A stretch of 64,000 nt of DNA. Origin: Methanothermobacter thermautotrophicus. GTDB taxonomy: Archaea > Methanobacteriota > Methanobacteria > Methanobacteriales > Methanothermobacteraceae. The notes under the pieces were generated by a model, which did not search any database, was not told where the DNA came from, and saw only the letters and a program-made list of their open reading frames with translations. This document shows positions 43,338-54,864 of this stretch, one piece after another. The stretch's first letter is position 1. Every line of letters starts with the position of its first letter. The position numbers were made by a program, and so were the translations under genes. The stretch lies in contig NZ_QKOF01000005.1 in the NCBI RefSeq assembly GCF_014889545.1, positions 124,001-188,000 of the forward strand, written 5' to 3'.

Positions 43338-44739
43338 TTATTTTGATGTCAGTTTCCAGACTCTGCTGTTTACAGCCTTATCAACTTCCTCTGCAAAATT
43401 TAAAAATCCCCTGAAACCTGAAAATGGCTTTATTCTGTCATGGTTAAATTCGCAGAAGGGTATGCCAAGTTTGTATGAGAGGTATTTCTCCTTGGCCCCC
43501 GAAACAAGAAGATCCGGCCTATACTTATTCAGCAACCTTGAAAGTTCAAGGGGATTGGCATCGTCGAATAGTATAAGTTCTCTGCCGGATTTCTCAATGA
43601 TTTGAGATAATCCTCTGGTATGCCATTCTGCGTTCCGCTCATAATCACATCCATCCCCAGATCTTCGAATGCCCTTATGAGGGACCATGCCTTGTTACCA
43701 CCGACATATATGGCCACGGTCTTGCCCTCCAGGACACTTCTGTACCTGGCAACCTCTCTGTTTGTTTCCTTTGCCATCCTGACTATCTGGCTCTCTGCCG
43801 ATTCCAATCCAAAGAATTCTGAAATTGAGATGAGAGAATCCATGGTTTCCCTTATACCGAAAAAATTGACGTTGATATGGGGGATTCCATATCTCCTTTC
43901 CATCTCCTCTGCAAGGTATCCTGATGATTTGCTGCACTGTACAAGGTTGAGCCGGGCTGTGTGGGCGACTGAAATTGCAGCCACCGTCGAATCACCGGTT
44001 ATGGATGCCACGACCTCAATACCCATCTCCTCAAGGAGCCTTTTTATCTCCCATAGATCACCCGCCACATTGAATTCACCCACAAGGTTAACTGACCTCT
44101 CTACTGTCTCAGCATTTCCACGACCTATAAATGGTCAAGGAGAACATCACAGGCCAGCTGGTGTCCTAAGGATTTGTTGAAGCTTCTGAACCCCTCAGAC
44201 TGTACTGGTATTACCCATTTTCCTGTTTTATCTTCTGCGGTTCTGCAGACGGCCGTGATATCATCCCCTATGACACCTGAAACACATGTGGAGTACACGA
44301 ATATTGCTGATGGAGAGTAGATTTCGTCCACTTCCAGTATGCATTTAAGAAGTTTGTCCTCACCGCCAAAGACCACATCCCTCTCTTCAAGGTCTGTGGA
44401 GAACCCTGTCCTGTAGAGATCTGACTTTGAACTTCTACTTCCCCTTATATCCCATTTACATGCTGCGCATCCAACGGGTCCATGGACTAGATGCGCTGCA
44501 TCTGTTATCGGCATTAGGACCACCCTTGCGCCTCCATACACGCATGACCTCTGAGTAACCATACCCGGTACTGATGCCTCATTGCAGCGTGGCCCCCCTC
44601 CCCCGCAGCTCCTCTTGAAGTGTTCTCTCCTCGAGGGGAGGGTTTCTATTAGCGTGTCCATATGGCACACCCTGGAATTCTCAAGGTTAGTTTCAGGAAA
44701 TTTCTGTTTACTGCTGGAGTTTCCAGTGCTGTGGTTCAT
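43338..44739 (-). pseudogene. nifE: nifE, interrupted by two single-base deletions
   Basis: Three frames together encode a full NifE-type alpha-like subunit: [20 protein letters not shown]...[15 protein letters not shown] to ...LLDHL (44739-44125); then a second frame with [27 protein letters not shown] to NGIPEDY (to about 43607); then [26 protein letters not shown] to the end at 43338. Adding one base near 44125-44129 and one near 43603-43609 restores continuity. Residues on both sides are well conserved, so the lesions are very recent or are sequencing errors. The product would scaffold FeMo-cofactor with NifN. It overlaps the nifK 3' end by about 32 bases. Confidence 0.9.
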
Positions 44740-46085
44740 AGTATGCTCTCAGTACTGTGTTTGTTATTCTGTTTAGAAGATTGACGGCTCCGTGGTAACC
44801 GACAACGGGTATCCTCTGATAGCCAACCCTATCATATACAGGAAAGCCGACCCTTACAAGGGGTATTCCAAGATCCCTTGCTATAAGTCTTCCATCAGAA
44901 TTGCCTATCATAATGTCCACGGGTTCATCCATAAGTTCTCTTTCAAGTGCCCTGAGATCTGAGTTTATCATGACGTTTATCCTTTCATCTGTCTCAGATG
45001 CTACTCTTTTCATTCCCTCCTTGAAGAGTTCATTATCAACACCGGTGCAGGCATAGAGTGGTGTGATTCCAAGTTCGCATAGGAACCTTGATATGCCATC
45101 ACCATGTCAGGATCCCCATAAACAGCTGCCGTCCTTCCAAAGAGGTATCTTGAGCTCAGATCAGCCATTGAATCGATTAGGATACCTCTTTCATCCAGTA
45201 GTTCTTCACTCACATCCACCTCTACGATCCCTGCCACTGAACGGACAAAATCGTCTGTATTCCTGACACCTAGGGTATGCAGTGCTCATGGGAAACATTG
45301 AAACGCTTTTTAAGTGTTTCTGATGCTTCATTTCCATACATAGTCATTGAAAGTGTTCCCAGACTATTTGATGCGTCCTCTAATATCAGAAACCTCTGTT
45401 CCGCCCTTAGGATAGAATGGCATTGTCTCTGTCTTTGATGGTCGTAGTGGTGAATCGAATGGGTCAGAGGTGTCTGTGAGTATGAGGGGATCGACATCCA
45501 TTAACTCAAGGATGCGCCTTATCTCCCTTATATCGCCGGGGTTAACTATGCCTGGTATCAGGTTGATCCTCTCATTGCAGTCCCCTTCATCCACTGCAAG
45601 AGCATCTATAAAGGATTTTATCGCGTTTCCGTATCCCCTGAAGTGGTTTTCAACAAAGCTGGGTGTGGATACACTGATTATCCTTGTTTTGAATCTCTCT
45701 CCAAGTTCTTCTCTTAATTCTGCCTCTGCAGTCCTCATGAATCCGTCCACATCATCCCCAATTATCTCACTTGAACATGTCGTTACGATTCCCACGAGAT
45801 CTGGTCTGAATCTCTTCACAAGATTTTTGACCCCATTTATGATGTTGCTCCTGCCACCAAAGACTGCAGCATCCTCATGAAGTGATGTGACGGTATTTCA
45901 GCGGGTTCGCGGAAGTGTCTATTAAGGCCGTACCTCACAAATGTGCTGCAGCCCTGAGAACCATGGACAATTGGTAGACCCCTCCTTATACCAAGGGTTG
46001 CAAACATTGCCCCGAATGGCTGGCATGTCACAAGAGGGTTTATTACAAGTTCTCTTCCTCTCTCCATCACTTTTATCTCTGACAT
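44708..46085 (-). pseudogene. nifK: nifK (nitrogenase beta subunit), interrupted by four single-base indels
   Basis: The gene starts MSEIKVMERGRELVINPLVTCQPFGAMF directly after the nifD stop, and keeps HGSQGCSTFVRYGLNRHFREP, TTCSSEIIGDD, VSTPSFVENHFRGYG and IGNSDGRLIARDLGIPLVRVGFPVYD, the NifK landmarks including P-cluster cysteines. The frame is lost four times: a missing base near 45889-45893, an extra base near 45381-45382, a missing C near 45272-45275 and a missing base near 45095-45097. Correcting these gives a continuous protein of about 460 residues. As written no functional NifK can be made. Base quality should decide between decay and artefact. Confidence 0.92.
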
Positions 46086-47495
46086 TCAATCACCTGACTC
46101 AAATTCAAGCAGCTCCCAGACAGGATTGTATATTGATGCGTACATGTCCCTTGCAAGATTCAGGAATCCCTCAAAACCTATGTATGGACCGTTTTCGTAG
46201 GAATGGATGAGTACACATGGCACGCCAAGTTTATGGGCAAGGTACTTCTCCTTTATGCCTGAAAGGATGATGTCTGGCCTGTACTTTTCAATGATCTCCT
46301 CAAGTTCCAGTGAATTTGGGTCATCAACTATCACCGTCTCTTCCCTGACCCTTTTCTTGATTTTTTCATATCCATCTTCATGTTCGAACATTGTTGAAAC
46401 GGCAACTACCTCCATTCCAAGTTCGTCCTCAAGGGGGCGGGGAAGGTGCCAGTTCTTTGGGCCCCCTGAAAATATCCATACCCTTTTACCAGCCAGTTTA
46501 TTGCGGATATACTCAATTTCAGGACCTATCTTCTCCATCCTATCATTTATAACACTCTCTGCCCTTTCAGGAATTCCGAAATATTCCCCTATCGCCATGA
46601 GGTTCTTCCTGCAGTATTCTATTCCAAAGAAATCAACCTTCATGTATGGGACATTGTAACGTTCCTCCAGAAGTTTCGCGATGTAGGTGGCTGAACGCTG
46701 ACACCTGACCAGACTAAGCTTGGCCCTGTGCATCCATTTTATCTCATCATGGCAGCAATCCCCTGTGAATGTGCTAAGAACATTTATTCCCATCTCCTCA
46801 AAGTATTTCTTCAGAACCCAGAGGTCACCATCGATGTTGTATTCTCCTATGAGATTCACATCATAGTCCGTGACTGCCGGAGGCTCTGCAGTTCCCACAA
46901 GGCTCTCGAAGAGTGTGTAGTTTGCAACCTGATGTCCCTTTGACTGTGTTGGACCAGAAAAGCCCGGGGCATTTATTGCAACAACGTCCTTACCTATCTC
47001 TTCTGATACTTCCCTTGAAATCGCGTCGATATCATCACCTATGAGGCCAGTTGTGCATGTTGCATATATGTAAACAGCATTTGCCTCAGGGAATTCTTTA
47101 ACGGCCTCAAGGATGCATCTCTTGAGTTTATCCATACCCCCAAACACCACGTCCGTCTCGCTGAGATCCGTGCCTGTTATGTACTTCAGGTTGAAGTTTT
47201 CAATGGGGAAAGTGCTACCATCTGGCATTTCCTGTGATGTGGGGTATCTCTTTGTACCGTACCCATATGCTGTGCATCCAACAGGTGAATGGATAACATG
47301 CAGAACATCCTTTATTGCGCCAGTTATCACACCCTTTGCACCCGCAAATGCGCATCCCCTCTCAGTCATGCAGCCGGGGATTGTTGTTGTGTTACATGAG
47401 GGTATATCCTCCTCGGGATCTTCCTCCTTCTTTATATAGATGTGTTTTCTTCTCTCAGGTATTTCGGTGTCAACATCAAACAGTTCAAATGGCAT
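46086..47495 (-). CDS. nifD: Nitrogenase alpha subunit NifD
   Basis: A 469-residue intact alpha subunit. P-cluster cysteines occur in [22 protein letters not shown] and [13 protein letters not shown]; the FeMo-cofactor Cys is in [13 protein letters not shown] and the cofactor His in [28 protein letters not shown] matches the conserved Gln region. It lacks any VnfG/AnfG-type neighbour, so it is the Mo type. It is followed by nifK without a gap and preceded by the two PII-like genes, the standard methanogen order. Confidence 0.95.
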   Translation of the reverse strand: MPFELFDVDTEIPERRKHIYIKKEEDPEEDIPSCNTTTIPGCMTERGCAFAGAKGVITGAIKDVLHVIHSPVGCTAYGYGTKRYPTSQEMPDGSTFPIENFNLKYITGTDLSETDVVFGGMDKLKRCILEAVKEFPEANAVYIYATCTTGLIGDDIDAISREVSEEIGKDVVAINAPGFSGPTQSKGHQVANYTLFESLVGTAEPPAVTDYDVNLIGEYNIDGDLWVLKKYFEEMGINVLSTFTGDCCHDEIKWMHRAKLSLVRCQRSATYIAKLLEERYNVPYMKVDFFGIEYCRKNLMAIGEYFGIPERAESVINDRMEKIGPEIEYIRNKLAGKRVWIFSGGPKNWHLPRPLEDELGMEVVAVSTMFEHEDGYEKIKKRVREETVIVDDPNSLELEEIIEKYRPDIILSGIKEKYLAHKLGVPCVLIHSYENGPYIGFEGFLNLARDMYASIYNPVWELLEFESGD

Positions 47496-47530
47496 TTAAA
47501 TCATCCTTCAGTGGTCCATCCATTACCTTA

Positions 47531-47896
47531 TTAAAGCGCCATGTCTCCTTTTTCGCCTGTCCTTATCCTTACAGCATCATCCACTGGACATACAAAGATT
47601 TTACCATCCCCAATGTTCCCTGTGTGGTTTACCTTCATTATGGCCTCCACAACCAGCTGAACGTCACAGTCCTCAACCATGATGCTGATCATCCTCTTAG
47701 GGATGTATCTCATTGTGCCCTTTGCCTCTTCAATACCCTCTGGGGGAAAGGGGAGGGTAACATCACCGATTATGGCCCTCTGATTCCCCCTCCCCAGGAC
47801 TCTTCTGGCGTTCATGGCCGGGAAGCCCAGGGCTTCAAGGACATCCCTGGTCTTCTTCATTTTATTTGGCCTTATTATGACTATTATCTCCTTCAT
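47531..47896 (-). CDS. nifI2: NifI2, PII-family nitrogenase regulator
   Basis: A 121-residue PII-like protein (MKEIIVIIRPNKMKKTRDVLEALGFPAM...) with a T-loop lengthened by LPFPPEGIEEAKGTMRYIPKR and the family end HTGNIGDGKIFVCPVDDAVRIRTGEKG. NifI1 and NifI2 together inhibit nitrogenase after ammonium addition by binding NifDK, with 2-oxoglutarate relieving inhibition. It sits eight bases after nifI1. Confidence 0.92.
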   Translation of the reverse strand: MKEIIVIIRPNKMKKTRDVLEALGFPAMNARRVLGRGNQRAIIGDVTLPFPPEGIEEAKGTMRYIPKRMISIMVEDCDVQLVVEAIMKVNHTGNIGDGKIFVCPVDDAVRIRTGEKGDMAL

Positions 47897-47904
47897 TAAA
47901 ACAC

Positions 47905-48222
47905 CTAAAGACTCTCTTCCCTTGTTCTGACAGTATATGCGCTTTCCACAGGACTTACAAAGATTTTACCGTCCCCAATGTTCCCTGTGAAGGCTGTTTC
48001 ACTGACAGTGTTTATGACCTTCTCTGCATCCGCGTCATCCACAACTATGAGGAGCATGGTCTTTGGTATCTCATCATAGTAAATCTCATCAAGGCGTATC
48101 CCCTTCTGTTTACCTCTTCCTATAACATCCATTTTTGTGAGGGCTGGAAATCCGACTTCAGCCAGGGCATCAACAACCTCTTCAGATTTCTCTGGTCTTA
48201 TTATAGCCCTTATCATCTTCAT
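47905..48222 (-). CDS. nifI1: NifI1, PII-family nitrogenase regulator
   Basis: A 105-residue PII-like protein (MKMIRAIIRPEKSEEVVDALAEVGF...), with T-loop IGRGKQKGIRLDEIYYDEIPKT lacking the uridylylated Tyr of GlnB, and TGNIGDGKIFVSPVESAYTVRT. ATG 48222 is chosen because AGGTG lies six bases before it; an upstream GTG at 48231 is within that site. It works with NifI2 in post-translational ammonia switch-off. Confidence 0.92.
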   Translation of the reverse strand: MKMIRAIIRPEKSEEVVDALAEVGFPALTKMDVIGRGKQKGIRLDEIYYDEIPKTMLLIVVDDADAEKVINTVSETAFTGNIGDGKIFVSPVESAYTVRTREESL

Positions 48223-48231
48223 TTTTAACAC

Positions 48232-49305
<1,074 letters not shown>

Positions 49306-50604
49306 CTACTTAGAGGCCTTATATTCCCTTACCTTCTCAAGAAGCTTCTCGAGGATCTCCCTGTCTGATAGGAGGTCCGTGTCAACGACCTTCTTCATCC
49401 TTATGGGGACACCTTCCATACGGTAGGCTGTTCCCTCTGCCTCCATACCCACGATGGCCGGTGGAATTATTATGTCAGCCATCTCGGTTGTTGGGGTCCT
49501 GTGGGGTTCGATGGCTATGACGGGTATCTCAGCCATCCTCTCAAGGGCCCTCTGTGGGAAATGGGCTCCAGGGTCAGAGGCGATCACCATCATGGAGTCG
49601 GCTTCCCTGTTCTGAAGGAGGTCATTTGCACCTGTCTCACCAGGGTTGTACCTGGGCTCTCCCTCCGAGAAGTCAACACAGTATGGGTATCCGCTCTCCC
49701 AGGTGCAGACCTGGTTGAACCCTGTAACGTTGTAGTGTCCCCTCATTGGTATGAGTGTCCACTTGGCGTAGTCGTTGAGGTCCTCCACCATCATGATGGC
49801 TGTGTCGATGTTCCTGTGCTTACCCCTGCTGTGGGTTATACCCATACCGAAGAAGAGTATACCGAACTGTGCGTTCTTAAGCACTTCAACAGCCTCTTCG
49901 ATCTGTTCCCTTGGAACACCTGCAACCTCGTCGTAGAGTATATCATGGCCAAGCAAACAGGCTCTCATTGCATCGAGGAGTTCATAGTCATGGTCAAAGT
50001 CAAGCTGGAGGTGTATGTCTGCAAGCTTCGCACTGTCGGTTTTCCTTGGATCCACCACTATGAGTGTTCTGTCTGATCTTCCCCTCTCCCTGAAGAATCC
50101 GCGGGCAAAGACGTTCCTTGACATGTGCCTTGGGTGGGCGTGCATCGGGTTGCATCCCCAGTACACAACAACATCTGCTCTGTTTTTGACCTCACCGAAG
50201 GTACATATGGGGTAACCCACGTCCTGGAGGGCGAGGACTGATGGTCCGTGGCATACTGATGCTGTGTTGTCGATTACTGCACCGGCCTCCTCTGCAAGTT
50301 CAACTCCAACGGCCTGTGCCTCGCATTCGGTACAGCTCCATCCATACATTAATGGCCTTTTTGATTCTGCAAGAATCTTTGCTGCCTTGTCTATGGCCTC
50401 CTCGTAGCTCACCTCGACGAATTCGCCGTTCTTTCTTATGAGTGGTTTGGTGTACCTCATTGCACCCTCTGCATGCACGAACTTGCTGTGACCTATCCTG
50501 CATGCGTTGATGGTTCCAACGATCTCGTTGTCCTCAACCTTACATATGATGTCGTCACAGAGGGTTCCGCAGAAGGGGCAGACCACATTTTTCACATATT
50601 CCAT
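49306..50604 (-). CDS. fwdB: Tungsten formylmethanofuran dehydrogenase subunit B (FwdB)
   Basis: A 432-residue catalytic subunit holding bis-MGD tungsten and one [4Fe-4S] cluster, reducing CO2 to formate inside the Fwd complex. NVVCPFCGTLCDDIIC...NACRIG forms the cluster site. The metal ligand is Cys in NTASVCHGPSVLAL, not selenocysteine. IVVDPRKTDSAKLAD is the MGD site. GGAGG lies eight bases before ATG 50604. It is last in the fwdHFGDACB operon; the dinucleotide-binding C-terminal domain is the separate FwdD. Confidence 0.96.
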   Translation of the reverse strand: MEYVKNVVCPFCGTLCDDIICKVEDNEIVGTINACRIGHSKFVHAEGAMRYTKPLIRKNGEFVEVSYEEAIDKAAKILAESKRPLMYGWSCTECEAQAVGVELAEEAGAVIDNTASVCHGPSVLALQDVGYPICTFGEVKNRADVVVYWGCNPMHAHPRHMSRNVFARGFFRERGRSDRTLIVVDPRKTDSAKLADIHLQLDFDHDYELLDAMRACLLGHDILYDEVAGVPREQIEEAVEVLKNAQFGILFFGMGITHSRGKHRNIDTAIMMVEDLNDYAKWTLIPMRGHYNVTGFNQVCTWESGYPYCVDFSEGEPRYNPGETGANDLLQNREADSMMVIASDPGAHFPQRALERMAEIPVIAIEPHRTPTTEMADIIIPPAIVGMEAEGTAYRMEGVPIRMKKVVDTDLLSDREILEKLLEKVREYKASK

Positions 50605-50623
50605 GATAATTACCTCCAAAAGT

Positions 50624-51436
50624 TTAGGGTTCTATGTGGCCGTTGCATCCGACAGCCGCATAGACTGTACCCTTAGCTCCTTTAATTGCGTGATCTCCTT
50701 CAAACTTGTAGTATGCTCCAGGGAAGGTTTCCCCGTTGACCTCTATGTCCTTTTCAACGCCGAGGTACTTGAATCCTGGCAGGAATTCCTCTATCATTCC
50801 CTTGACTATTATTGTTCCACCTGCCATTTCACCGCCGACCCTTGCAACGGCGTTGCCCTCGATTATTATGAGACCGTTGTTCATGTGTATGCCCGGCATT
50901 ATGTTAACATCACCCTTGATGATGATCTTACCGCCGTTCATGTACTCTCCGATCTCGTTTTCAGCGTTTCCATGTACGGTTATGACGCCACCGCTCATAC
51001 CTCTCCAGTCACCACGGTAGGAGGATCCGACGTAGTCACCTGCATCTCCGAGGATTTCCAGTTCTCCTCCCCTCATGTCCTGTCCTGCCCAGGATCTTGC
51101 GTTGCCTTCCACTGTGATCTTACCGCCCTTCATGCCTGCGCCGACGTACATGTTCACGTTACCCTTCACGAGGATTTCGCCGGCGGTCATCTCCTGGCCT
51201 ATCCTCTTGGTGTTGTAGACATCACCGTCTATTATGATTTTTATGTCGGCTGCTGAGTCTGCTGGTTCACCACTTACTTCAAAGAAGTCACCAAGTTTAA
51301 CTACCTCGTTACCATGCATTATCTGGATGTTCCTGATCTCATCTATCGATTTTCCTGCGAATACGTCGGGTTTGATGTTTGGTGCCTCCAGTGGCACTTC
51401 AGGCTGTTCCTTTGGAGTTAGTATTATTTCACTCAT
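50624..51436 (-). CDS. fwdC: Formylmethanofuran dehydrogenase subunit C (FwdC)
   Basis: A 270-residue right-handed beta-helix subunit with repeated glycine-rich turns (GNVNMYVGAGMKGGKITVEGNARSW..., GGVITVHGNAENEIGEYMNGG), like the C-terminal domain of glutamate synthase. It is structural in the Fwd complex, bridging subunits A and B. Its ATG overlaps the fwdA stop by four bases, implying coupling. Confidence 0.96.
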   Translation of the reverse strand: MSEIILTPKEQPEVPLEAPNIKPDVFAGKSIDEIRNIQIMHGNEVVKLGDFFEVSGEPADSAADIKIIIDGDVYNTKRIGQEMTAGEILVKGNVNMYVGAGMKGGKITVEGNARSWAGQDMRGGELEILGDAGDYVGSSYRGDWRGMSGGVITVHGNAENEIGEYMNGGKIIIKGDVNIMPGIHMNNGLIIIEGNAVARVGGEMAGGTIIVKGMIEEFLPGFKYLGVEKDIEVNGETFPGAYYKFEGDHAIKGAKGTVYAAVGCNGHIEP

Positions 51437-53142
51437 AACATCACCCCTTTAACTGGAGCAGATTTTGGCAGGTACTCATCCTGCACAGGGTAGTTTGCAA
51501 AGTTAACAGAGTAGTACTGTTTGAATGTGCTCTCAACGTTGGCGAGAACCTCGTTGTAGAGGGACTCATCGACCTGGGTGTCAGCCCAGTAGGTCCTTCC
51601 GTGTGGTGAGGCCACGACTTCTCCGTCCTTAACAACTATTTCGCCGTCCTTGAAGACGTAGGCCGCCCTTGAGAATCCTTCCTCAATGGCCATGTAGTCT
51701 GCTGATGGATCGACTGTTTCAGGGTTGATGTTGTAGACTGCTATGTCAGCATCTGCACCTGCACCGAGGTGTCCCTTGGTTTCGCTGAGACCCAGGACCT
51801 TTGCAGATGTTGCCCTTGTGATCTGTGCTATCTCTGAGAATGTGTACTCCCTGTCAATTGTTGCTATGGTACTCTTCCTCTGGGCCCACTTGTGCAGTTC
51901 TCCCTCAATGAGGTTCATCCTGTACCTGTTGCTCATGAGCCATGCGATGACCCTTGGGTAACGTGTGAATGGCCCTGCGTTTGGACTGTCCGTTGTGAGG
52001 CACACCTTGCCGGGGTCGTCTATGAGGAGGAAGAGTTCCATTCCGATTGCCCACTGGACTGCTGGGACCGGTGCCCTTGCAGAGTATATGAATGGAACGA
52101 CACCTGAACCTGTTTCGAGTTCCACGTCACAGTTCGCCCATTTGAGTCCGTTGAGTGAGTGGAGGTCGTATTCCATTGGGCCGTCTGCGGTCATGGTTGT
52201 TGTCTCGTCGAGGGTTATCTGACCAACGTCTATCACCACATGGTCATTCCTGTTTACATAGTCAGCAACCTTTGGTGCCTCGGATACGAAGTCCCTCCAT
52301 GTTGTTCCACCGTAACTGTGGAACTGGACGTGTGTTGCATACAGTATTGTGTCCCTTTCACCGGTTGCAGGGTTTGGTTTTATGTTCTTTGGCACGTCAA
52401 AGGATGCCAGGGTTGTCTCATAGTTTCCAGGGTGTCCGAGGTCGTTACAGTGGAGGTGTATCGAGTGTGGTAGCTGGAGTTTTTCGTTGACCTCTGCAAG
52501 TCCCTTTATGATCTCTGCAGGTGTTATGTCAAAGTAGGGTGCAGGGTCATAGATTCCATGGACGTTTCCACCCCATGCCCATGCCTCGGTACCGGCAGGG
52601 TTAACTATCTTTATTGCGTAACCTTTGGTGGCCCTGAGGAGCCATGAGGCGTAGGCTGCGCAGGCATCAACGTCTCCATCCTTGAGGTACTCCATCACAA
52701 ACCAGTTGTTACCAAATAGAGGGTATGCTGCGTGGTCTATTATGGGTGTGTCATGGAATTCTTCATGGGTGTGCCTTGCAAGCAGTGGCGGCATGGCTGC
52801 CTCCATTGCTGTGGTGTAACCCATCTGGGCGTACCTGTAACCTGTCATGAATGTTGATGGCACTGAGAAACCGCTTCCAGCCCTTCCGGCTCTGAACTTT
52901 TCAACGTCCCTGCGGCTGTCCTCTGGCCTGTACATCCTTCCCACATTGACCTTTGCACCTGCTATGTGGGCGTGTGGGTCAACACCTCCTGGCATCACCA
53001 TTTTTCCAGATGCATCAATGACCTTTGCGCTGTCACTGACGCTTTCAACTATTTTACCATCCTTAACGCAGATGTCCATCTTTTCTCCATCGACGTTGTT
53101 AAGAGGACAGTAAACAAATCCGTTCTTGATTATGTATTCCAT
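51433..53142 (-). CDS. fwdA: Formylmethanofuran dehydrogenase subunit A (FwdA)
   Basis: A 569-residue amidohydrolase-family subunit that condenses formate with methanofuran at a binuclear metal site; formate reaches it from FwdB by an internal tunnel. GGVDPHAHIAGAK gives the first two His; the carboxylated Lys is in GYAIKIVNPAG; SIHLHCNDLG and TTDSPNAG hold the remaining His and catalytic Asp. GGAGG lies seven bases before the ATG. Confidence 0.97.
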   Translation of the reverse strand: MEYIIKNGFVYCPLNNVDGEKMDICVKDGKIVESVSDSAKVIDASGKMVMPGGVDPHAHIAGAKVNVGRMYRPEDSRRDVEKFRAGRAGSGFSVPSTFMTGYRYAQMGYTTAMEAAMPPLLARHTHEEFHDTPIIDHAAYPLFGNNWFVMEYLKDGDVDACAAYASWLLRATKGYAIKIVNPAGTEAWAWGGNVHGIYDPAPYFDITPAEIIKGLAEVNEKLQLPHSIHLHCNDLGHPGNYETTLASFDVPKNIKPNPATGERDTILYATHVQFHSYGGTTWRDFVSEAPKVADYVNRNDHVVIDVGQITLDETTTMTADGPMEYDLHSLNGLKWANCDVELETGSGVVPFIYSARAPVPAVQWAIGMELFLLIDDPGKVCLTTDSPNAGPFTRYPRVIAWLMSNRYRMNLIEGELHKWAQRKSTIATIDREYTFSEIAQITRATSAKVLGLSETKGHLGAGADADIAVYNINPETVDPSADYMAIEEGFSRAAYVFKDGEIVVKDGEVVASPHGRTYWADTQVDESLYNEVLANVESTFKQYYSVNFANYPVQDEYLPKSAPVKGVML

Positions 53143-53162
53143 TTGAATCCTCCCGCTGAGCT

Positions 53163-53555
53163 TTAGATCTGACCTACCTTACCGTAGACCTTCATGAGGG
53201 TAGGCATGTCAGGAACCTCTTCATCGGTGGGTATGATCTCCACCGGTATGTTCTTGAAGCTTGGTGTTGCTGTTGAATCGGTGTCTGGCCTTATAACCCT
53301 GTTGGCCCAGGGACCCATTGGTATGTAAACCATTCCCTCTGGGAGTGGCTCCTTTGCTTCAACAGCCTTTACAACTACATCCCCATATTCTGAGATGACC
53401 TTCACGTTGTCTCCTTCGTTTATCCCGAGCTGCTTCATCATGTCAGGGTTCATCTGGATTATGGCAGCCGCATCGACGTACATCTTAAGGTCCTTACCGG
53501 ACTCTATAGCCTGTCCCTGCCATATGGTCCTTCCTGTGTTGAGTATGACTCTCAT
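53163..53555 (-). CDS. fwdD: Formylmethanofuran dehydrogenase subunit D (FwdD)
   Basis: A 130-residue molybdopterin-dinucleotide-binding barrel (MNPDMMKQLGINEGDNVKVISEYGDVVVKAVEAKEPLPEGMVYIPMGPWANRVI), which completes the catalytic fold of FwdB from a separate chain. Its start overlaps the fwdG stop by four bases. Confidence 0.95.
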   Translation of the reverse strand: MRVILNTGRTIWQGQAIESGKDLKMYVDAAAIIQMNPDMMKQLGINEGDNVKVISEYGDVVVKAVEAKEPLPEGMVYIPMGPWANRVIRPDTDSTATPSFKNIPVEIIPTDEEVPDMPTLMKVYGKVGQI

Positions 53556-53800
53556 TCTAATTCCTCCAGCCTGATTGCATCAACAGGGCAACTTTCAACG
53601 CATGTGCCGCACTTTCCACAGAGTTCAGGGTTCTTTATGTTAACAACCCCGTCCTCAACTATCATGATGATCTCAACATCATCTGTTGGCCCCTTTCCAC
53701 CGGCGACTTCGGGGCTTCTGAGGGCGTTCACTGGACATGCGATCACGCAGTTTCCACATCCATGGCAGAGTTCAGGGTATGCCTTAAGTCCTATTGCCAT
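53552..53800 (-). CDS. fwdG: Formylmethanofuran dehydrogenase ferredoxin subunit G (FwdG)
   Basis: An 82-residue dicluster ferredoxin with two CxxCxxCxxxCP motifs (CHGCGNCVIACP and CGKCGTCVESCP), each binding a [4Fe-4S] cluster. It carries electrons from the polyferredoxin FwdF toward FwdB. Confidence 0.95.
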   Translation of the reverse strand: MAIGLKAYPELCHGCGNCVIACPVNALRSPEVAGGKGPTDDVEIIMIVEDGVVNIKNPELCGKCGTCVESCPVDAIRLEELE

Positions 53801-53814
53801 CTGATTACCTCCAT

Positions 53815-54864
53815 TTATTTGAGTAATGATTCAAAGGCGTTCTTCCAGGCCTTTGATTTGATTGGAGTGGTATTTATCCTGCTCCTCTTAACCTCTATTG
53901 CATCGACGGGACATGACCTCTCACATGCACCGCAGTATATGCAGAACCTTTCGTCCTTGTAGAGCTTGGCTGGTTTTTCACCTGGTTTTTCTGGTTTCGG
54001 GAATGATAGAACGTTGCATGGGCAGACCATCACACATGTTTCACAGGCCTGGCAGGTGTCCTCGTTGATTATGAGTTCTCCCTCGAAGGGTTTTGTCACC
54101 TTTGCAGCGTCAACAGGGCATATCTCCTGGCACCATCCACAGTTCACGCAGAGTTCAGGGTCGATGTAGGATGTTCCTGTGACCTCAGGGACCTTGATCT
54201 CGTATTCACCGTATGGGCATATCCTGCAGACCTGCATTATGGCGTCAACAGGGCATATCCTCTTACATATGCCACAGTGGACACATTTATCCTCGTCGAC
54301 GCGTATGTCAGTTGCGACTGCTGGACTTGAGGAGCTGGGTACCTGGTGGTCTATCTCTATTGCATCAGCCGGACACATCTCCTCACACATTCCACAGTAG
54401 ATACAGGTTTCCTTGTCTATCTCGATTTCACCGGTTACGAGGTCCTTCCTTTCGGGAAGGTCCCTTGTTATGGTTATGGCATCCTGTGGACATGCTGTTT
54501 CACAGGCCTTGCACTGGATACAGGTTTCATCGTCTATCTCGGCTGATTTGAGGATTTTCGGGTATTCTGCAAGTTCCTTTATTGATGTTCCGTCAATCTG
54601 AAGGTCCAGTGCCTGGAATGGGCAGATGGAGCTGCACATACCGCAGAGGACGCATTTGTTCTCATCGATGCATATCTTTGACTCGTCCTGTTCTGTTCTC
54701 ACCATTGCACCTGTCGGGTTGACTTCAATGGCGTTCACAGGACAGATTTCACCGCAGAGTCCGCAAACAGCGCAGAGGCAATCCTGGAAGATCAACTTTC
54801 TGTTTTCTTCACCGGTTCGCTCCACGGTAATGTTCTTACCTTCAATTACTTCGGTTGTTTCCAT
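53815..54864 (-). CDS. fwdF: Formylmethanofuran dehydrogenase polyferredoxin FwdF
   Basis: A 349-residue polyferredoxin with eight CxxCxxCxxxCP motifs ([96 protein letters not shown]), hence eight [4Fe-4S] clusters forming an electron wire between the heterodisulfide reductase/hydrogenase side and the Fwd core. ATG 54864 is preceded by GGAGG; a TTG at 54867 is possible. The start overlaps fwdH by 23 bases. Confidence 0.95.
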   Translation of the reverse strand: METTEVIEGKNITVERTGEENRKLIFQDCLCAVCGLCGEICPVNAIEVNPTGAMVRTEQDESKICIDENKCVLCGMCSSICPFQALDLQIDGTSIKELAEYPKILKSAEIDDETCIQCKACETACPQDAITITRDLPERKDLVTGEIEIDKETCIYCGMCEEMCPADAIEIDHQVPSSSSPAVATDIRVDEDKCVHCGICKRICPVDAIMQVCRICPYGEYEIKVPEVTGTSYIDPELCVNCGWCQEICPVDAAKVTKPFEGELIINEDTCQACETCVMVCPCNVLSFPKPEKPGEKPAKLYKDERFCIYCGACERSCPVDAIEVKRSRINTTPIKSKAWKNAFESLLK

